Shown: positions 1-9,194, numbered from the stretch's first letter. The stretch is 40,051 bases of DNA from Deltaproteobacteria bacterium (GCA_021159235.1 JAGGSF010000080.1:1-40051); one strand, 5' to 3'. The notes: generated by a model from the sequence alone, not told the origin. Numbers and translations: made by a program.

Positions 1-93
1 GTACTTTGCGACGAAAAGCGTTAAGATGTTTATTATTACCAAAATAATCATACAAGTCGCTATTATAAGTAATGGAACATTTATTGTTTCCAT
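1..93 (-). CDS. Partial small membrane protein, N-terminus only
   Basis: The first 31 codons of a minus-strand gene are visible before it leaves the window. The ATG at 93 is preceded by a G-rich Shine-Dalgarno (AAGGGGGAAAAG) and a good promoter. The visible residues are almost all hydrophobic (starting METINVPLLII) with a few polar residues at either end, so this is one N-terminal transmembrane helix or a signal anchor. It lies downstream of fumC on the same strand but is separated from it by a hairpin terminator and has its own promoter. It could be a short subunit of a membrane complex or the anchor of a larger protein; nothing seen identifies the family. Confidence 0.6.
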   Translation of the reverse strand, partial: METINVPLLIIATCMIILVIINILTLFVAKY

Positions 94-113
94 CTTTTCC
101 CCCTTATTGTATT

Positions 114-141
114 ATTATACCTGTAAAAAATAGCAAATCAA
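114..141 (-). promoter_or_regulatory. Promoter for the left-edge membrane gene
   Basis: On the minus strand TTGATT (136-141) and TATAAT (114-119) are 16 bp apart. The predicted start leaves a leader of roughly 15 nt that contains the G-rich ribosome binding site before the ATG at 93. Confidence 0.6.
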
Positions 142-174
142 CGGAGAGATTAAATATATACAGGAAGGTTAAAA

Positions 175-204
175 GCAGGCAGGAGCAGACATGCTCCTGC
201 CTGC
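175..204 (-). terminator. Intrinsic-terminator-like hairpin after fumC
   Basis: A perfect 13-bp inverted repeat (arms 175-187 and 192-204, 4-nt loop) starts 4 bp beyond the fumC stop. On the minus strand it is followed by TTTT. This is the clearest terminator in the window; the U tract is short. Confidence 0.75.
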
Positions 205-208
205 AGGT

Positions 209-1609
209 TTAAGAAACTTTGTAAGGAGTTATCATCTTACGAGGATCAACTATTTCATCGTATTCCTTCTCTGTTACAAAACCCGTTTGGAGCGCAGCCT
301 CTTTCAAGGTGAGTCCCTTCTCATCGGCAAGATGAGCAATTTTAGATGCCTTATCGTATCCTATGGCACGAGACAAGGGTGTGACCAGCATCAAATCATT
401 CTTTAAGAAGTAATCAATCTTCTCTGTGTTTGCCTCTATGCCTGCAGCGCAGTTCTTGTTGAAGCTTTCGCACATATCGCCTAAAAGTCTTATGGATTGT
501 AACAGATTATATATCAAAACAGGTTTATACATATTTAGCTCTAATCCAAGACCTGAACCTGCCATGTTTATAGCCACATCGTTGCCTATTACCTGACAAC
601 AAACCTGTGTCATCGCTTCGCACTGTGTCGGATTGACCTTTCCTGGCATAATAGAGCTTCCTGGTTCATTGGCAGGAATCCTTATTTCACCAATGCCGCA
701 GCGTGGGCCGCAGGATAGTATCCTTATATCGTTGGCTATCTTTCTCAGACTGCAGGCCAGTGTCTTCAGTGCACCACTGGCTTCAACGATTGCACTATGA
801 GATGCCAGAGCCGCGAACTTGTTGGGTGCAGGGACAAAATCAATGCCCGTTTCCTTTGAAATCTCTTCTGCCGCTATTACGTCAAAGCCTTCAGGTGAAT
901 TCACACCTGTGCCCACTGCTGTTCCACCTAAAGCCAGTTGTTTTAAGTGAGTTAAACTATTTTCAATGGCTTCTATGCCCTGGTCAATCTGATTGACATA
1001 ACCTGAAAACTCCTGTCCTAAGGTAAGAGGTGTAGCATCCTGCAGGTGTGTTCTTCCTACTTTTATGATATCCTTGAATTCTTCTGATTTTTTGTTTAAC
1101 ACATCCCTTAACCCCTTTACCTTCGGAATAAGTTCTTCTATTATTGCCTTTGTTGCAGCGATATACATGGCAGTAGGAAATGTATCATTTGAAGATTGTG
1201 ACTTATTCACATGGTCGTTGGGATGAACAGGACTTTTGGTACCACGTTCCTTGACACCCAGTATCTCATTTGCCCTGTTTGAAATGACTTCATTGACATT
1301 CATATTAGTTTGAGTGCCGCTCCCTGTTTGCCATACCACCAGGGGAAATTGGTCGTCCAGCTTTCCTTCTATAACCTCATCTGCCGCTTTACATATGGCA
1401 TCTTTGAGCTTTTCATCCAGCACGCCTAACTTACAGTTCGCTATTGCGGCAGCCTTCTTTAGAATACCGAATGCTCTGATAACCTCTATCGGTATCTTTT
1501 CTCCACCTATCCTGAAATTTTGCAGTGAACGTTGGGTTTGTGCACCCCAATATTTGTCCTCTTCTACTTCAATGCTACCCAGAGCATCCGTTTCAATTCT
1601 CTTTGCCAT
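209..1609 (-). CDS. fumC: Class II fumarate hydratase
   Basis: Fumarase of the iron-independent class II family, interconverting fumarate and L-malate in the cytoplasm. The start is set at the ATG at 1609 ([11 protein letters not shown]) because AGGAGG sits just upstream; a further in-frame ATG 17 codons earlier has no such site. The 466-residue product has the family's usual length. Visible landmarks are [10 protein letters not shown] (about 139-148), THLQDATP with the catalytic His at 188, and the signature loop [11 protein letters not shown] with the catalytic Ser at 318; both positions match E. coli FumC numbering. The Gly in MPGKVNP and overall fit favour fumarase over aspartase, which typically has MPAKVNP. 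It appears to have its own promoter within the 66-bp gap after the upstream glycosyltransferase gene and ends at a strong hairpin. Whether it runs in the oxidative or reductive direction cannot be read from this window. Confidence 0.95.
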   Translation of the reverse strand: MAKRIETDALGSIEVEEDKYWGAQTQRSLQNFRIGGEKIPIEVIRAFGILKKAAAIANCKLGVLDEKLKDAICKAADEVIEGKLDDQFPLVVWQTGSGTQTNMNVNEVISNRANEILGVKERGTKSPVHPNDHVNKSQSSNDTFPTAMYIAATKAIIEELIPKVKGLRDVLNKKSEEFKDIIKVGRTHLQDATPLTLGQEFSGYVNQIDQGIEAIENSLTHLKQLALGGTAVGTGVNSPEGFDVIAAEEISKETGIDFVPAPNKFAALASHSAIVEASGALKTLACSLRKIANDIRILSCGPRCGIGEIRIPANEPGSSIMPGKVNPTQCEAMTQVCCQVIGNDVAINMAGSGLGLELNMYKPVLIYNLLQSIRLLGDMCESFNKNCAAGIEANTEKIDYFLKNDLMLVTPLSRAIGYDKASKIAHLADEKGLTLKEAALQTGFVTEKEYDEIVDPRKMITPYKVS

Positions 1610-1643
1610 GACATCCTCCTTTAAAATAAGATTCAATATATTT

Positions 1644-1671
1644 ATTTTATCATTTTTCAAGGCTTTTGCAA
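1644..1671 (-). promoter_or_regulatory. Candidate fumC promoter
   Basis: On the minus strand TTGCAA (1666-1671) and TAAAAT (1644-1649) are 16 bp apart in the gap between the glycosyltransferase stop and fumC. The predicted leader of about 28 nt contains the AGGAGG site. The region is AT-rich, so chance matches are possible. Confidence 0.45.
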
Positions 1672-1675
1672 TATT

Positions 1676-2722
1676 TTATCCTGCTTTCAAAATGGGTTTT
1701 GTTATAATCATTTTTCTGTAGATTTTGAGATAGTTTCTTGCCATGCGAGAAGCGGTGAATCTTTCTTCAAATGCCTTTCTGCAGTCTTCGCGATTCAAGC
1801 TTGATGTTTTTTCCACTGCTTTCACTGCATCTTCTATACTTTCTACTATGAATCCTGTAACTCCATCTTCTATCACCTCAGGCACGGAACCGCATCTCCA
1901 GGCAATTACCGGTGTACCACAGGCTAAGGATTCTATCATAACCAAGCCAAAAGGTTCAGGCCAATCAATGGGGAAAATTAGTGCATAAGCATTACCTAAG
2001 AATTCATCTTTTTCCTTTTCTCCTATTTCACCCATAAATTCTGCATAGGGACTTTTAAGCAGTGGTTTAATTTTATCCTTAAAATATTCTTTATCGGCTT
2101 CATCTACTTTTGCAGCAATCTTCAGTTTCATGCCCACCCTTTCAGCGATCTCTATCGCTCTATCCACCCTTTTTTCAGGACATATCCTGCCTAAGAATGC
2201 CAGATATTCGCCGGGTTTTTCATGAAAGCTGTACAGATCTTCTGGCAATCCATGATATACTGTGCCCTGCCAGTTGAGCCAGGGAAGGGGTTTTCTCTGG
2301 TTATTTGAAATAGAGATTACAGGTATATCTTCAAAATTTCTATAGAAGAGTAGGTAATCTTTCAAATCCAGTCTTCCGTGAAGGGTAGTAACAGTAGGCG
2401 TATTGCATGTTCTTACCAACGGGAAATGAAGATAGTCAATATGGAAGTGAATAATATCAAAATAGGAAGACATCTCAAATACCTTTTGAACCATGAGAAC
2501 ATGATAACATATTTTATCTTTGCAGCTTTCATCCAATCTAAGAGATCTTTCGCAGAGGGGGACGAGATGGGCACGAGTAATAGAATCTCCACTGGCAAAA
2601 AGTGTTACATCATGTCCTTCTTTTACCAGTTCCTCTACCAGATAGGAAACAACCCTTTCTGTTCCTCCATAATACTTCGGGGGCACACTTTCATACAGGG
2701 GTGAAACCTGCGCAATTCTCAT
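1676..2722 (-). CDS. GT4-family glycosyltransferase
   Basis: A retaining GT-B glycosyltransferase of family 4, cytoplasmic, 348 residues. The N-terminal domain opens with MRIAQVSPLYE and carries the GGTERVV acceptor-side loop at about 19-25. The C-terminal domain has the nucleotide-sugar motif region FLGRICPEKRVDRAI and the E-x7-E type motif EPFGLVMIESLACGTPVIA. A GGAG site lies about 10 nt before the ATG. It follows the GH65 phosphorylase gene by 89 bp on the same strand, so it may belong to the same alpha-glucoside unit. Donor and acceptor cannot be assigned; a sugar-nucleotide-dependent glucosyl transfer is an inference from context only. Confidence 0.8.
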   Translation of the reverse strand: MRIAQVSPLYESVPPKYYGGTERVVSYLVEELVKEGHDVTLFASGDSITRAHLVPLCERSLRLDESCKDKICYHVLMVQKVFEMSSYFDIIHFHIDYLHFPLVRTCNTPTVTTLHGRLDLKDYLLFYRNFEDIPVISISNNQRKPLPWLNWQGTVYHGLPEDLYSFHEKPGEYLAFLGRICPEKRVDRAIEIAERVGMKLKIAAKVDEADKEYFKDKIKPLLKSPYAEFMGEIGEKEKDEFLGNAYALIFPIDWPEPFGLVMIESLACGTPVIAWRCGSVPEVIEDGVTGFIVESIEDAVKAVEKTSSLNREDCRKAFEERFTASRMARNYLKIYRKMIITKPILKAG

Positions 2723-2811
2723 ATCATATTACTCCACGATTTAATTTTTCCGAAATGCAACATCATATATAATTCTATTTATGAAAAAGTAAAGTAAGAC
2801 TGAGTTATTTA

Positions 2812-5139
2812 TCAATAATAATATTCTGTTATTAAAGCAGGCATTTCTCTTTCAAAGACATAATCTTCATTTGTTCTAATAGAGGTAAGTTTATCAAAAA
2901 TTCCTATTTCTATCTCTTCTTCTTTAGAAGATACGGCTCTTAATTTTATGGACTCATTTGTCAAATCTAATTTTAACCGCTTACCTTTCCAGAATAAGGA
3001 AAAAATCATCCTCTTCCAGCTTCTTGGCATTCTTGGATCTATAAACAATCTTTCCTCTTTGATGCTTATCCCTGCAAAACCAAAAACAATTGCTTGCCAT
3101 GTTCCTCCCAGACAGGCGCCATGAATTCCATCTTTGGTATTTCCGTATAAATTATTGATGTCTATACATAAGGATACATTAAAGAGGTCATATGCTCGGT
3201 GCAGATCCCGACATTCAAGGGCTAATATTGAGTGTATAGAAGGACTCAGAGAGGATTTATGTAGTGTTCTTTTTATGTAAAAATCGTAGTTTACCTTTTT
3301 TGTCTTTAAATCAAAGTTATCCGATAACAGATACAGGAGCATGAGGGTATCTGCCTGCTTTACCAGTTGAGTTTTAGCCAACTCTTTGATTTTTAACCCC
3401 CTGGGAAGAACAGGCATACCGTTTTCATCTGTCTCCGTCAAAATAACCTTCTTCAATTTAAAGTATCCATCAAATTGCTCAATAACTCCTTCTTTGTTCA
3501 TATTTATAGATATTAGAGAAGCTACCTTTTTCCAGTTTTTTACCTCTTCACATTTCAATTTTAATTTTCTTTGCAGACGTTGAGAGACTGAAGGCGCATC
3601 TTCTCTGATTTTATAAAACATTTTGCGGGCAACTGTTAAATTCCATTTTGCCATCATATTAGTGTAGGCATTGTTGTTTACGTTTACATGGAACTCATCC
3701 GGACCGATGACATGGTTTATCTCATATCTATTTTTCTCTTTGTTGTATTCTGCTCTTGAAACCCAGAATCTCGCTGTTTCAAATAAGACTTCATAACCGT
3801 ATCTTTCCATGAATCTTTCATCACCGGTTGCAATAAAGTAGTTGTATACAGCATAGGCAATATCTGCAGTAATATGATGTTCCATTTTATGGGTATAAAC
3901 TTTTGTTATACTCCCATCGATATCTCTTGCCCAGGCAGGCGTCTCTTCTTCTCCAGTGTCTGCTGATTCCCAGGGAAACATTATCCCTCTAAATTTTAAT
4001 TTTTTAGCAATTTCCCTCGCTCTTTTTAATCTTGAACATCTGTATAACAGAATGTTTTTAGCAATCTTTGGCATTGTAAAGAGATAAAAGGGCATGAGGA
4101 ATATCTCTGCATCCCAGAATATATGTCCCCTGTATCCTTCGCCAGTTAGAGTTCTCGCACCAATGCTGGAGAAGCCATTATCTGCAGGAGCGCAGATAAG
4201 CATGTGATATATATTGAACCGTATATTCTGTTGCAAATCTGCCTTTCCTTCAACTAAAATACCTGCTTTTTGCCAGAGTTTCTCCCAGCTTTTTATATGC
4301 TCTTCAACAAGCACATCAAACTCCGTATGTAAAACCTTGTAGAATTTCTTGAATGCTTCCCTTTTATGTTTGACAATTTTGCTTTGAGATGGGAAACACT
4401 TTATACAGAATATCTTGGTGAATATAATGGTTTGACCCTTTTTTAATTTAATTTTGAGGATGCTGTCTTTGGCAAGGATTTTTCTACCGTTAATCTCATA
4501 ATAAAGACCACTCCAGTATACTATGGTGTGTTTTTTCTCCGGTGTTTGAACCAGTAAATATCCAGCATTTCGAAATTGTCCCAACTCTTTTATCCTGAAA
4601 TGCCGTTTTTGGCCTTCGGTAAGAATAGGGCCATTATAAACGGATGTGTCTATCTGTGTGTTTATATCTATTTCACAGGCACTATCCAGAGGAGTGAGAG
4701 CTATCTGCATTACACCGGTATTCTTGTTTTTCATAGAAACAAATCTCAAACATTGATAATCAAACCGATGCTCCTTGCTACTTTGGTATAAGGTATGACG
4801 CAGAAGAAGTCCCTTTTTAAGATTGAGTATTCTTTGATGCTTAAGAACATCCATTATTCCCAAGGCTATTTTTTCTCCTTCTGCAGTAGCTGTAAAATTG
4901 AATGGATTGGGAAGATTAACCAGCTCAGCAACCTGGGAAAACATTTTGTCGTATACGCCGGCGATATATGTTCCCGGCATAGCACCAAGGGGAATCTCTT
5001 CTAATACTGCCCTTACACCTAAGTATCCATTGCCCAAAGAAAACAGAGCTTCGTGAATATTCTGTAGAGAATGTTCCCACTTATTTTCCTTTATAAGCCA
5101 TGAATCATCATCAATATAATGGGAGTAAAAACCTTTCAT
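2812..5139 (-). CDS. Glycoside hydrolase family 65 disaccharide phosphorylase
   Basis: Inverting phosphorylase of family GH65 (trehalose, kojibiose, maltose or nigerose type), which splits an alpha-glucobiose with phosphate to glucose and beta-glucose 1-phosphate. At 775 residues it has the family's usual length. The N-terminal domain contains the typical WEHSLQNIHEALFSLGNGYLG stretch (first 20 residues, 21-40). The alpha/alpha-barrel shows FWDAEIFLMP (341-350), HVIGPDEFH with the probable general acid Glu482, and KQADTLMLLYLL. The late motif NTKDGIHGACLGGTWQ also fits. Its start overlaps the beta-phosphoglucomutase stop by 4 bp (ATGA), which supports the phosphorylase role because that enzyme consumes the beta-phosphate product. 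The exact disaccharide is not determined by anything I can see; trehalose is attractive because trehalose synthesis genes lie 21 kb away. Confidence 0.88.
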   Translation of the reverse strand: MKGFYSHYIDDDSWLIKENKWEHSLQNIHEALFSLGNGYLGVRAVLEEIPLGAMPGTYIAGVYDKMFSQVAELVNLPNPFNFTATAEGEKIALGIMDVLKHQRILNLKKGLLLRHTLYQSSKEHRFDYQCLRFVSMKNKNTGVMQIALTPLDSACEIDINTQIDTSVYNGPILTEGQKRHFRIKELGQFRNAGYLLVQTPEKKHTIVYWSGLYYEINGRKILAKDSILKIKLKKGQTIIFTKIFCIKCFPSQSKIVKHKREAFKKFYKVLHTEFDVLVEEHIKSWEKLWQKAGILVEGKADLQQNIRFNIYHMLICAPADNGFSSIGARTLTGEGYRGHIFWDAEIFLMPFYLFTMPKIAKNILLYRCSRLKRAREIAKKLKFRGIMFPWESADTGEEETPAWARDIDGSITKVYTHKMEHHITADIAYAVYNYFIATGDERFMERYGYEVLFETARFWVSRAEYNKEKNRYEINHVIGPDEFHVNVNNNAYTNMMAKWNLTVARKMFYKIREDAPSVSQRLQRKLKLKCEEVKNWKKVASLISINMNKEGVIEQFDGYFKLKKVILTETDENGMPVLPRGLKIKELAKTQLVKQADTLMLLYLLSDNFDLKTKKVNYDFYIKRTLHKSSLSPSIHSILALECRDLHRAYDLFNVSLCIDINNLYGNTKDGIHGACLGGTWQAIVFGFAGISIKEERLFIDPRMPRSWKRMIFSLFWKGKRLKLDLTNESIKLRAVSSKEEEIEIGIFDKLTSIRTNEDYVFEREMPALITEYYY

Positions 5140-5789
5140 GATGAGACCAGTTGTTTCAACTGTTCGATACTTATCTGACTTACATCGGATATCACTAAAT
5201 CAGCTTCTTTTAACCTCTCTGGGTTGTTATACCTGTCTATTCCAATGCATTTTGTGCCCGCTGTTTTTGCTGCTTCTACACCCAATACTGCATCTTCAAA
5301 CACCACACATCGTTCTGGAGTTGAGTTTAGTCTGTCAATAGCCAGTAGAAAGGCATCGGGATGAGGTTTCCCCCTTTTTATATCGTTACCGGTAATTATT
5401 ACATCAAATAGGTTATCTATATTAGCCTTCTTCAAGATATAAAGGCAGTTTTTGCTGGAAGAGATTACTGCCACTTTTATACCTTCTTTCCTTAAGTTTT
5501 TTATTAAATTTAATGTGCTTTCATAAACCTTTACTCCTTCTTTCTCTAAAAACTCCAGGAAATAGTCTTGTTTCTTTGAAGCTGCTTTTTTTAATTCTTC
5601 TTGTGACAAATGAGACAGAATGGCTCTTGCTCCATCTATTCTGGGTATGCCATCTACTTTTTCTTTGTAATCTTGAAAGCTAAAATCTTTTCCGTATTCA
5701 GAAAACATCTTCTTCCAGGCTTTAAAGTGTAAAGGAACTGTATCTACAACAACTCCGTCTAAATCAAATATCACCGCTTCTAAACTCAT
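5136..5789 (-). CDS. pgmB: Beta-phosphoglucomutase (HAD superfamily)
   Basis: Converts beta-glucose 1-phosphate to glucose 6-phosphate through a phospho-aspartate. The 217-residue protein has every HAD landmark of the beta-PGM subfamily: FDLDGV with nucleophile Asp9 and acid/base Asp11, the helical cap (about 15-90), SSS at 111-113, Lys141 in GKPHPD, and metal-binding Glu165-Asp166 in FEDAVLGVEAA. It is the first gene of the unit with GH65 and overlaps it by 4 bp. There is no Shine-Dalgarno before its ATG; instead a -10-like TATTAT lies 7 nt upstream, one of several leaderless-type starts in the window. A generic phosphatase of the same fold is the alternative but is less likely next to GH65. 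Confidence 0.88.
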   Translation of the reverse strand: MSLEAVIFDLDGVVVDTVPLHFKAWKKMFSEYGKDFSFQDYKEKVDGIPRIDGARAILSHLSQEELKKAASKKQDYFLEFLEKEGVKVYESTLNLIKNLRKEGIKVAVISSSKNCLYILKKANIDNLFDVIITGNDIKRGKPHPDAFLLAIDRLNSTPERCVVFEDAVLGVEAAKTAGTKCIGIDRYNNPERLKEADLVISDVSQISIEQLKQLVSS

Positions 5790-5796
5790 ATTTTTT

Positions 5797-5825
5797 ATAA
5801 TAGTATTTTTCGCTTATTCACACCA
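5797..5825 (-). promoter_or_regulatory. Possible leaderless promoter of pgmB
   Basis: On the minus strand TATTAT (5797-5802) ends 7 nt before the ATG at 5789. The hexamer 17 bp further up is TGGTGT (5820-5825), a poor -35 match. The lack of any Shine-Dalgarno supports a leaderless start more than the promoter score does. Confidence 0.35.
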
Positions 5826-5833
5826 GTAGGAAT

Positions 5834-5862
5834 TTGTATCAGCTGTGCTTTCATGATAGAAT
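5834..5862 (+). promoter_or_regulatory. xseA promoter, leaderless geometry
   Basis: TTGTAT (5834-5839) and TAGAAT (5857-5862) are 17 bp apart. Exactly 6 nt separate the -10 from the ATG at 5869, which places the transcription start on the start codon itself. No Shine-Dalgarno is present. Confidence 0.5.
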
Positions 5863-5868
5863 AAAAAT

Positions 5869-7062
5869 ATGAAGACGGTCTATTCTGTAACAGAGCTCAC
5901 CACACGTATAAAAGATCTTCTGGAAGAAAATTTCCGCAGGGTGTGGGTAGAGGGAGAAATAAACAATTTCAAACATCATTCCTCTGGACATATGTATTTT
6001 TCATTACAGGATGAAAAAAGCAGTATACGGGCGGTAATCTATAGGACTACAGCACAAAGGATAGGATTTTTGCCAAAGAATGGAATGAAGGTTGTTGCTA
6101 TGGGTAATATCGGTGTCTATCCTCCACGGGGTGAATATCAGCTCATCGTAGGGTACATTGAACCTGAAGGATTGGGAGCAAAACAACTTGCTTTTGAGGA
6201 GTTGAAGAAAGAATTAGAAAAAAAGGGTTATTTTGAACATAAAAAACCCATTCCTCCTTTTCCCAAGAAAATTATAGTGGTAACCTCTCCTACTGGTGCA
6301 GCTGTTAGAGACATTGTCAATATTATTTCACGAAGGGCAAGAGGTGTTGAGCTTTACATCTATCCGGTGCAGGTTCAGGGAGAAACAGCAAAATATGAGA
6401 TAATACAGGCTCTCAGCAAAATAAACACGGGTTTTATAGATGCAGATGTGGTGATTTTATCCCGAGGAGGGGGTTCGTGGGAAGATTTGTGGACATTCAA
6501 CGAAAGGGAGATAGCGGAAGCAATTCATGCCTGTCGTTATCCTTTAATCAGTGCTATAGGTCATGAGATAGATTTTACCATTGCAGATTTCGTTGCAGAC
6601 TTGCGTGCACCCACCCCTTCTGCTGCAGCAGAACTGGTTGTAAAGAACAGGTTTGAACTTTTGGAAAAGATAGATTTGATCAGGGATAGTATAAAAAACA
6701 ATGCTTTGAAGATGTTTGAAATGAGAAAGAGGGAATATGACCTTACCTGGGGAGAAAAGAACATACTTAGGTTTGTTTCCTCATTGCAGGATAGGATGAG
6801 GAAAGTTGATGATTTAGAGGAAAAAATAATTAGAGAAATAAACATTGTATATGAAAGAAAAAGGGAAAAACTTAAAGGACTAAAAGAGAAATTGTGTGCG
6901 CTTAACCCTGCCTCTATCTTAAGAAGGGGTTATTCTATAACCTATGATGAAAGTGGACGGATAATAAAAACTGTGAAAAGTATTATTCCTGAGTCTACAT
7001 TAAAGACACAGCTGCAAGATGGTGTTGTTAAGTCCAGGGTAGAGAAAATCTTTCTACAATAA
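5869..7062 (+). CDS. xseA: Exodeoxyribonuclease VII large subunit
   Basis: Catalytic subunit of exonuclease VII, which degrades single-stranded DNA from both ends in repair and recombination. The 397-residue protein has an N-terminal OB-fold for ssDNA binding (about 1-100, with VWVEGEINNFKHHSSGHMYF) and a central nuclease domain with PKKIIVVTSPTGAAVRDI and LSRGGGSWEDLWTFNE (about 198-212). These are followed by PLISAIGHEIDFTIADFVADLRAPTPSAAAE, read here as motif clusters at 225-234, 235-246 and 247-254, and a coiled-coil C-terminus. It is somewhat shorter than E. coli XseA, mainly in the coiled-coil part. No xseB small-subunit gene follows; the next gene is convergent and overlaps the 3' end by 35 bp. 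Confidence 0.93.
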   Translation: MKTVYSVTELTTRIKDLLEENFRRVWVEGEINNFKHHSSGHMYFSLQDEKSSIRAVIYRTTAQRIGFLPKNGMKVVAMGNIGVYPPRGEYQLIVGYIEPEGLGAKQLAFEELKKELEKKGYFEHKKPIPPFPKKIIVVTSPTGAAVRDIVNIISRRARGVELYIYPVQVQGETAKYEIIQALSKINTGFIDADVVILSRGGGSWEDLWTFNEREIAEAIHACRYPLISAIGHEIDFTIADFVADLRAPTPSAAAELVVKNRFELLEKIDLIRDSIKNNALKMFEMRKREYDLTWGEKNILRFVSSLQDRMRKVDDLEEKIIREINIVYERKREKLKGLKEKLCALNPASILRRGYSITYDESGRIIKTVKSIIPESTLKTQLQDGVVKSRVEKIFLQ

Positions 7063-7960
7063 TGCCTTCCCTTAAGCCTCCATCGGTGGAGATAATCTCA
7101 TCTTTCCTGTACAAATTCAGCAATTCCTCCAGGAATATGCATCCTGATACAATTACATCTTCCCTTCCTTTTTCTAATATAGGAAAATGATGCAGTCTTT
7201 CCTTTGCAGTTAATCTTACCATCTTCTCTCTTAATTTTTCTATCTCCTTTTTCCTTAGATGAAATCCTGTGGTTTTTTCCCAATCATATTCCTTGAGTTT
7301 TAAAGCAATGGCAGAAAGAGTGGTTACTGTTCCTGCATCACCAATGATATCTCTTATTGGATAGCTCAAGAAATCCTTTAATGATTCAGACAATGTATGT
7401 CCAATAAAATCCCTTAATTTGTCTAATTCTTTCTTTACTGGAGGATCATGTAATAAGAAGGATTCTGTGAGTTTTACCACTCCTTGAGGGATGCTTAAGA
7501 CATGTTTTATTCCTCTATCAAAGATGACGAATTCCGTGCTTCCACCGCCTAAATCAAAAAAGAGATTGGTGTTGTTCAGTTTATATTTCTCTTTGAGCAG
7601 AAATAGAGCACCCTTTGTAGTAAGTTCTGCTTCTTTCTTTCCGGTAATAATCTCTGGTGAAAAACCCATTTTCTTTACCTTTTTTAAGAAGACATCCCTG
7701 TTTTCTGCTTCTCTCAATGCACTGGTGGCTAAAAATGATACCTCTCGGACCTGAAATTCATCTATCTTTTTTTTGAATCCTTCAAGTGCAGATATTGTTC
7801 TTTCCATAGCTGAGACTTTAAGCAATTTCTGTTTAGATATACTCTCTCCTGTTCTGACCAATACATTTTGTGAAAAAAGGGGATATATTTTATTTTCCTT
7901 TACATCGGCGATGAGTATTCTCAGTGTATTTGTTCCCAGGTCTATGGACGCTATTCTCAT
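7028..7960 (-). CDS. Exopolyphosphatase / pppGpp phosphohydrolase, Ppx-GppA family
   Basis: A 310-residue member of the ASKHA-fold Ppx/GppA phosphatases, hydrolysing polyphosphate or pppGpp. The phosphate-binding loops are clear: SIDLGTNTLRILIADV (5-20) and FFDLGGGSTEFVIF (134-147). The probable catalytic Glu lies in ITGKKEAELT (near 110), and a GDAGTVTTLSAIAL stretch follows. Its length fits the short two-domain form without the HD-like C-terminal extension of E. coli Ppx. Its start overlaps the PiT stop by 4 bp and it is the last gene of the mrp-DUF47-pit-ppx unit, favouring a polyphosphate role. The last 35 bp overlap the 3' end of convergent xseA. Confidence 0.88.
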   Translation of the reverse strand: MRIASIDLGTNTLRILIADVKENKIYPLFSQNVLVRTGESISKQKLLKVSAMERTISALEGFKKKIDEFQVREVSFLATSALREAENRDVFLKKVKKMGFSPEIITGKKEAELTTKGALFLLKEKYKLNNTNLFFDLGGGSTEFVIFDRGIKHVLSIPQGVVKLTESFLLHDPPVKKELDKLRDFIGHTLSESLKDFLSYPIRDIIGDAGTVTTLSAIALKLKEYDWEKTTGFHLRKKEIEKLREKMVRLTAKERLHHFPILEKGREDVIVSGCIFLEELLNLYRKDEIISTDGGLREGIIVERFSLPWT

Positions 7961-9192
7961 CTAAAAAACATTCCTAAAATGAGGTATATTACAATGGATA
8001 AAACCATCGCTATAGGCACAGTTAAGATCCAGGCTAAGGAAATATCTTTGATGACCTTTAGGTTTAAGGATGCTATACCTCTGGCCAGACCTACGCCAAT
8101 CACAGCACCAACCAGGGTATGGGTAGTGGATACGGGAAGACCCAGCCTGGAACAGAGCAAAACAGTGGTGGCTGCAGCAAGTTCTGCCGAAAATCCCCTT
8201 GAAGGATTCATGCCGGTGATCTTTCTTCCAATGACAATGATCACTCTAAATCCATAGGTAGCCAGTCCAGCAACGATGCCCAAAGCTCCTGTACCCAAAA
8301 CCCACACCGGTACATAGACCTCTGATACACCTTCTGTAAATTTATATGCAAATACTGCTCCTGCTAATGGTCCTACGGCATTGGCTACATCGTTTGCCCC
8401 ATGAGAAAAAGCCATGGAACAAGCAGTCATTATCTGCAATCCTTTAAATATACGTTCTACCTGAGGATACCTTTTCTTGTAAGATACCTCTCTCACCTCC
8501 ACCTTAGCGGTAAGCGTCTTGGTTATAAAAAATGTAATAGCTGAAATAATAAGAGCAATAAGCAGTACCTTGTTAAATGAGAGACACAGGTGTAGGTTTT
8601 TTAAACCTTTATAAAAAATGGCAAAACTAAGTATTAAAATAACTGAGGATGACAGATAAGGTGCATATTTCTTGGCGGCGACAACGGGTTTTTCCACCTG
8701 AAGAATCAATCTTTTTACAAAAGAAAAGATGAGAAAGGCAATAATTGCTCCCGTCAGGGGAGAGATGATCCAGCTTAGTACAATTTGCAGAACTTTTGCC
8801 CAATGAATGGAGGAAAATCCGCTTCCCACAATACCAAACCCCATGACTGCACCCACTATAGAATGAGTGGTAGAAACAGGCATACCTGAACGGGAGGCGA
8901 TGTTCAGCCAGATGGCAGCAGCAAGCAAGCTGGATACCATGCCCAGTGCAAATGTATTAGCTGCATAGCTTGTAGGGCTGACTATCCCTTTAGCAATGGT
9001 GCCTGTAACATGACTGCCTACAAGCACAGCACCGGCGAACTCAAATATGGCAGCGACTATTATCGCCTGTTTAAATGAGAGAGCGCGTGAGCCAACAGAT
9101 GTACCCATAGCATTGGCTACATCATTTGCTCCTATATTCCACGCCATGTAAAGTGCAAAGATGGTAGCAAGGATAAGGAGAGTGCTGTGCAT
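7957..9192 (-). CDS. Inorganic phosphate transporter, PiT family
   Basis: Low-affinity phosphate permease of the inner membrane, 411 residues, about ten hydrophobic segments. The diagnostic inverted repeat is present: GANDVANAMGTSVGSRAL near the N-terminus and GANDVANAVGPLAGAVFA in the second half, each with its partner GMPVSTTHSIVGAVMG or GLPVSTTHTLVGAVIG. It follows the DUF47 gene by 2 bp, the classic pairing for bacterial PiT carriers, and overlaps ppx by 4 bp. There is no obvious Shine-Dalgarno, so translational coupling to the upstream gene is likely. Sulfate-type relatives exist, but the DUF47 and Ppx neighbours argue for phosphate. Confidence 0.92.
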   Translation of the reverse strand: MHSTLLILATIFALYMAWNIGANDVANAMGTSVGSRALSFKQAIIVAAIFEFAGAVLVGSHVTGTIAKGIVSPTSYAANTFALGMVSSLLAAAIWLNIASRSGMPVSTTHSIVGAVMGFGIVGSGFSSIHWAKVLQIVLSWIISPLTGAIIAFLIFSFVKRLILQVEKPVVAAKKYAPYLSSSVILILSFAIFYKGLKNLHLCLSFNKVLLIALIISAITFFITKTLTAKVEVREVSYKKRYPQVERIFKGLQIMTACSMAFSHGANDVANAVGPLAGAVFAYKFTEGVSEVYVPVWVLGTGALGIVAGLATYGFRVIIVIGRKITGMNPSRGFSAELAAATTVLLCSRLGLPVSTTHTLVGAVIGVGLARGIASLNLKVIKDISLAWILTVPIAMVLSIVIYLILGMFFR

Positions 9193-9194
9193 AT

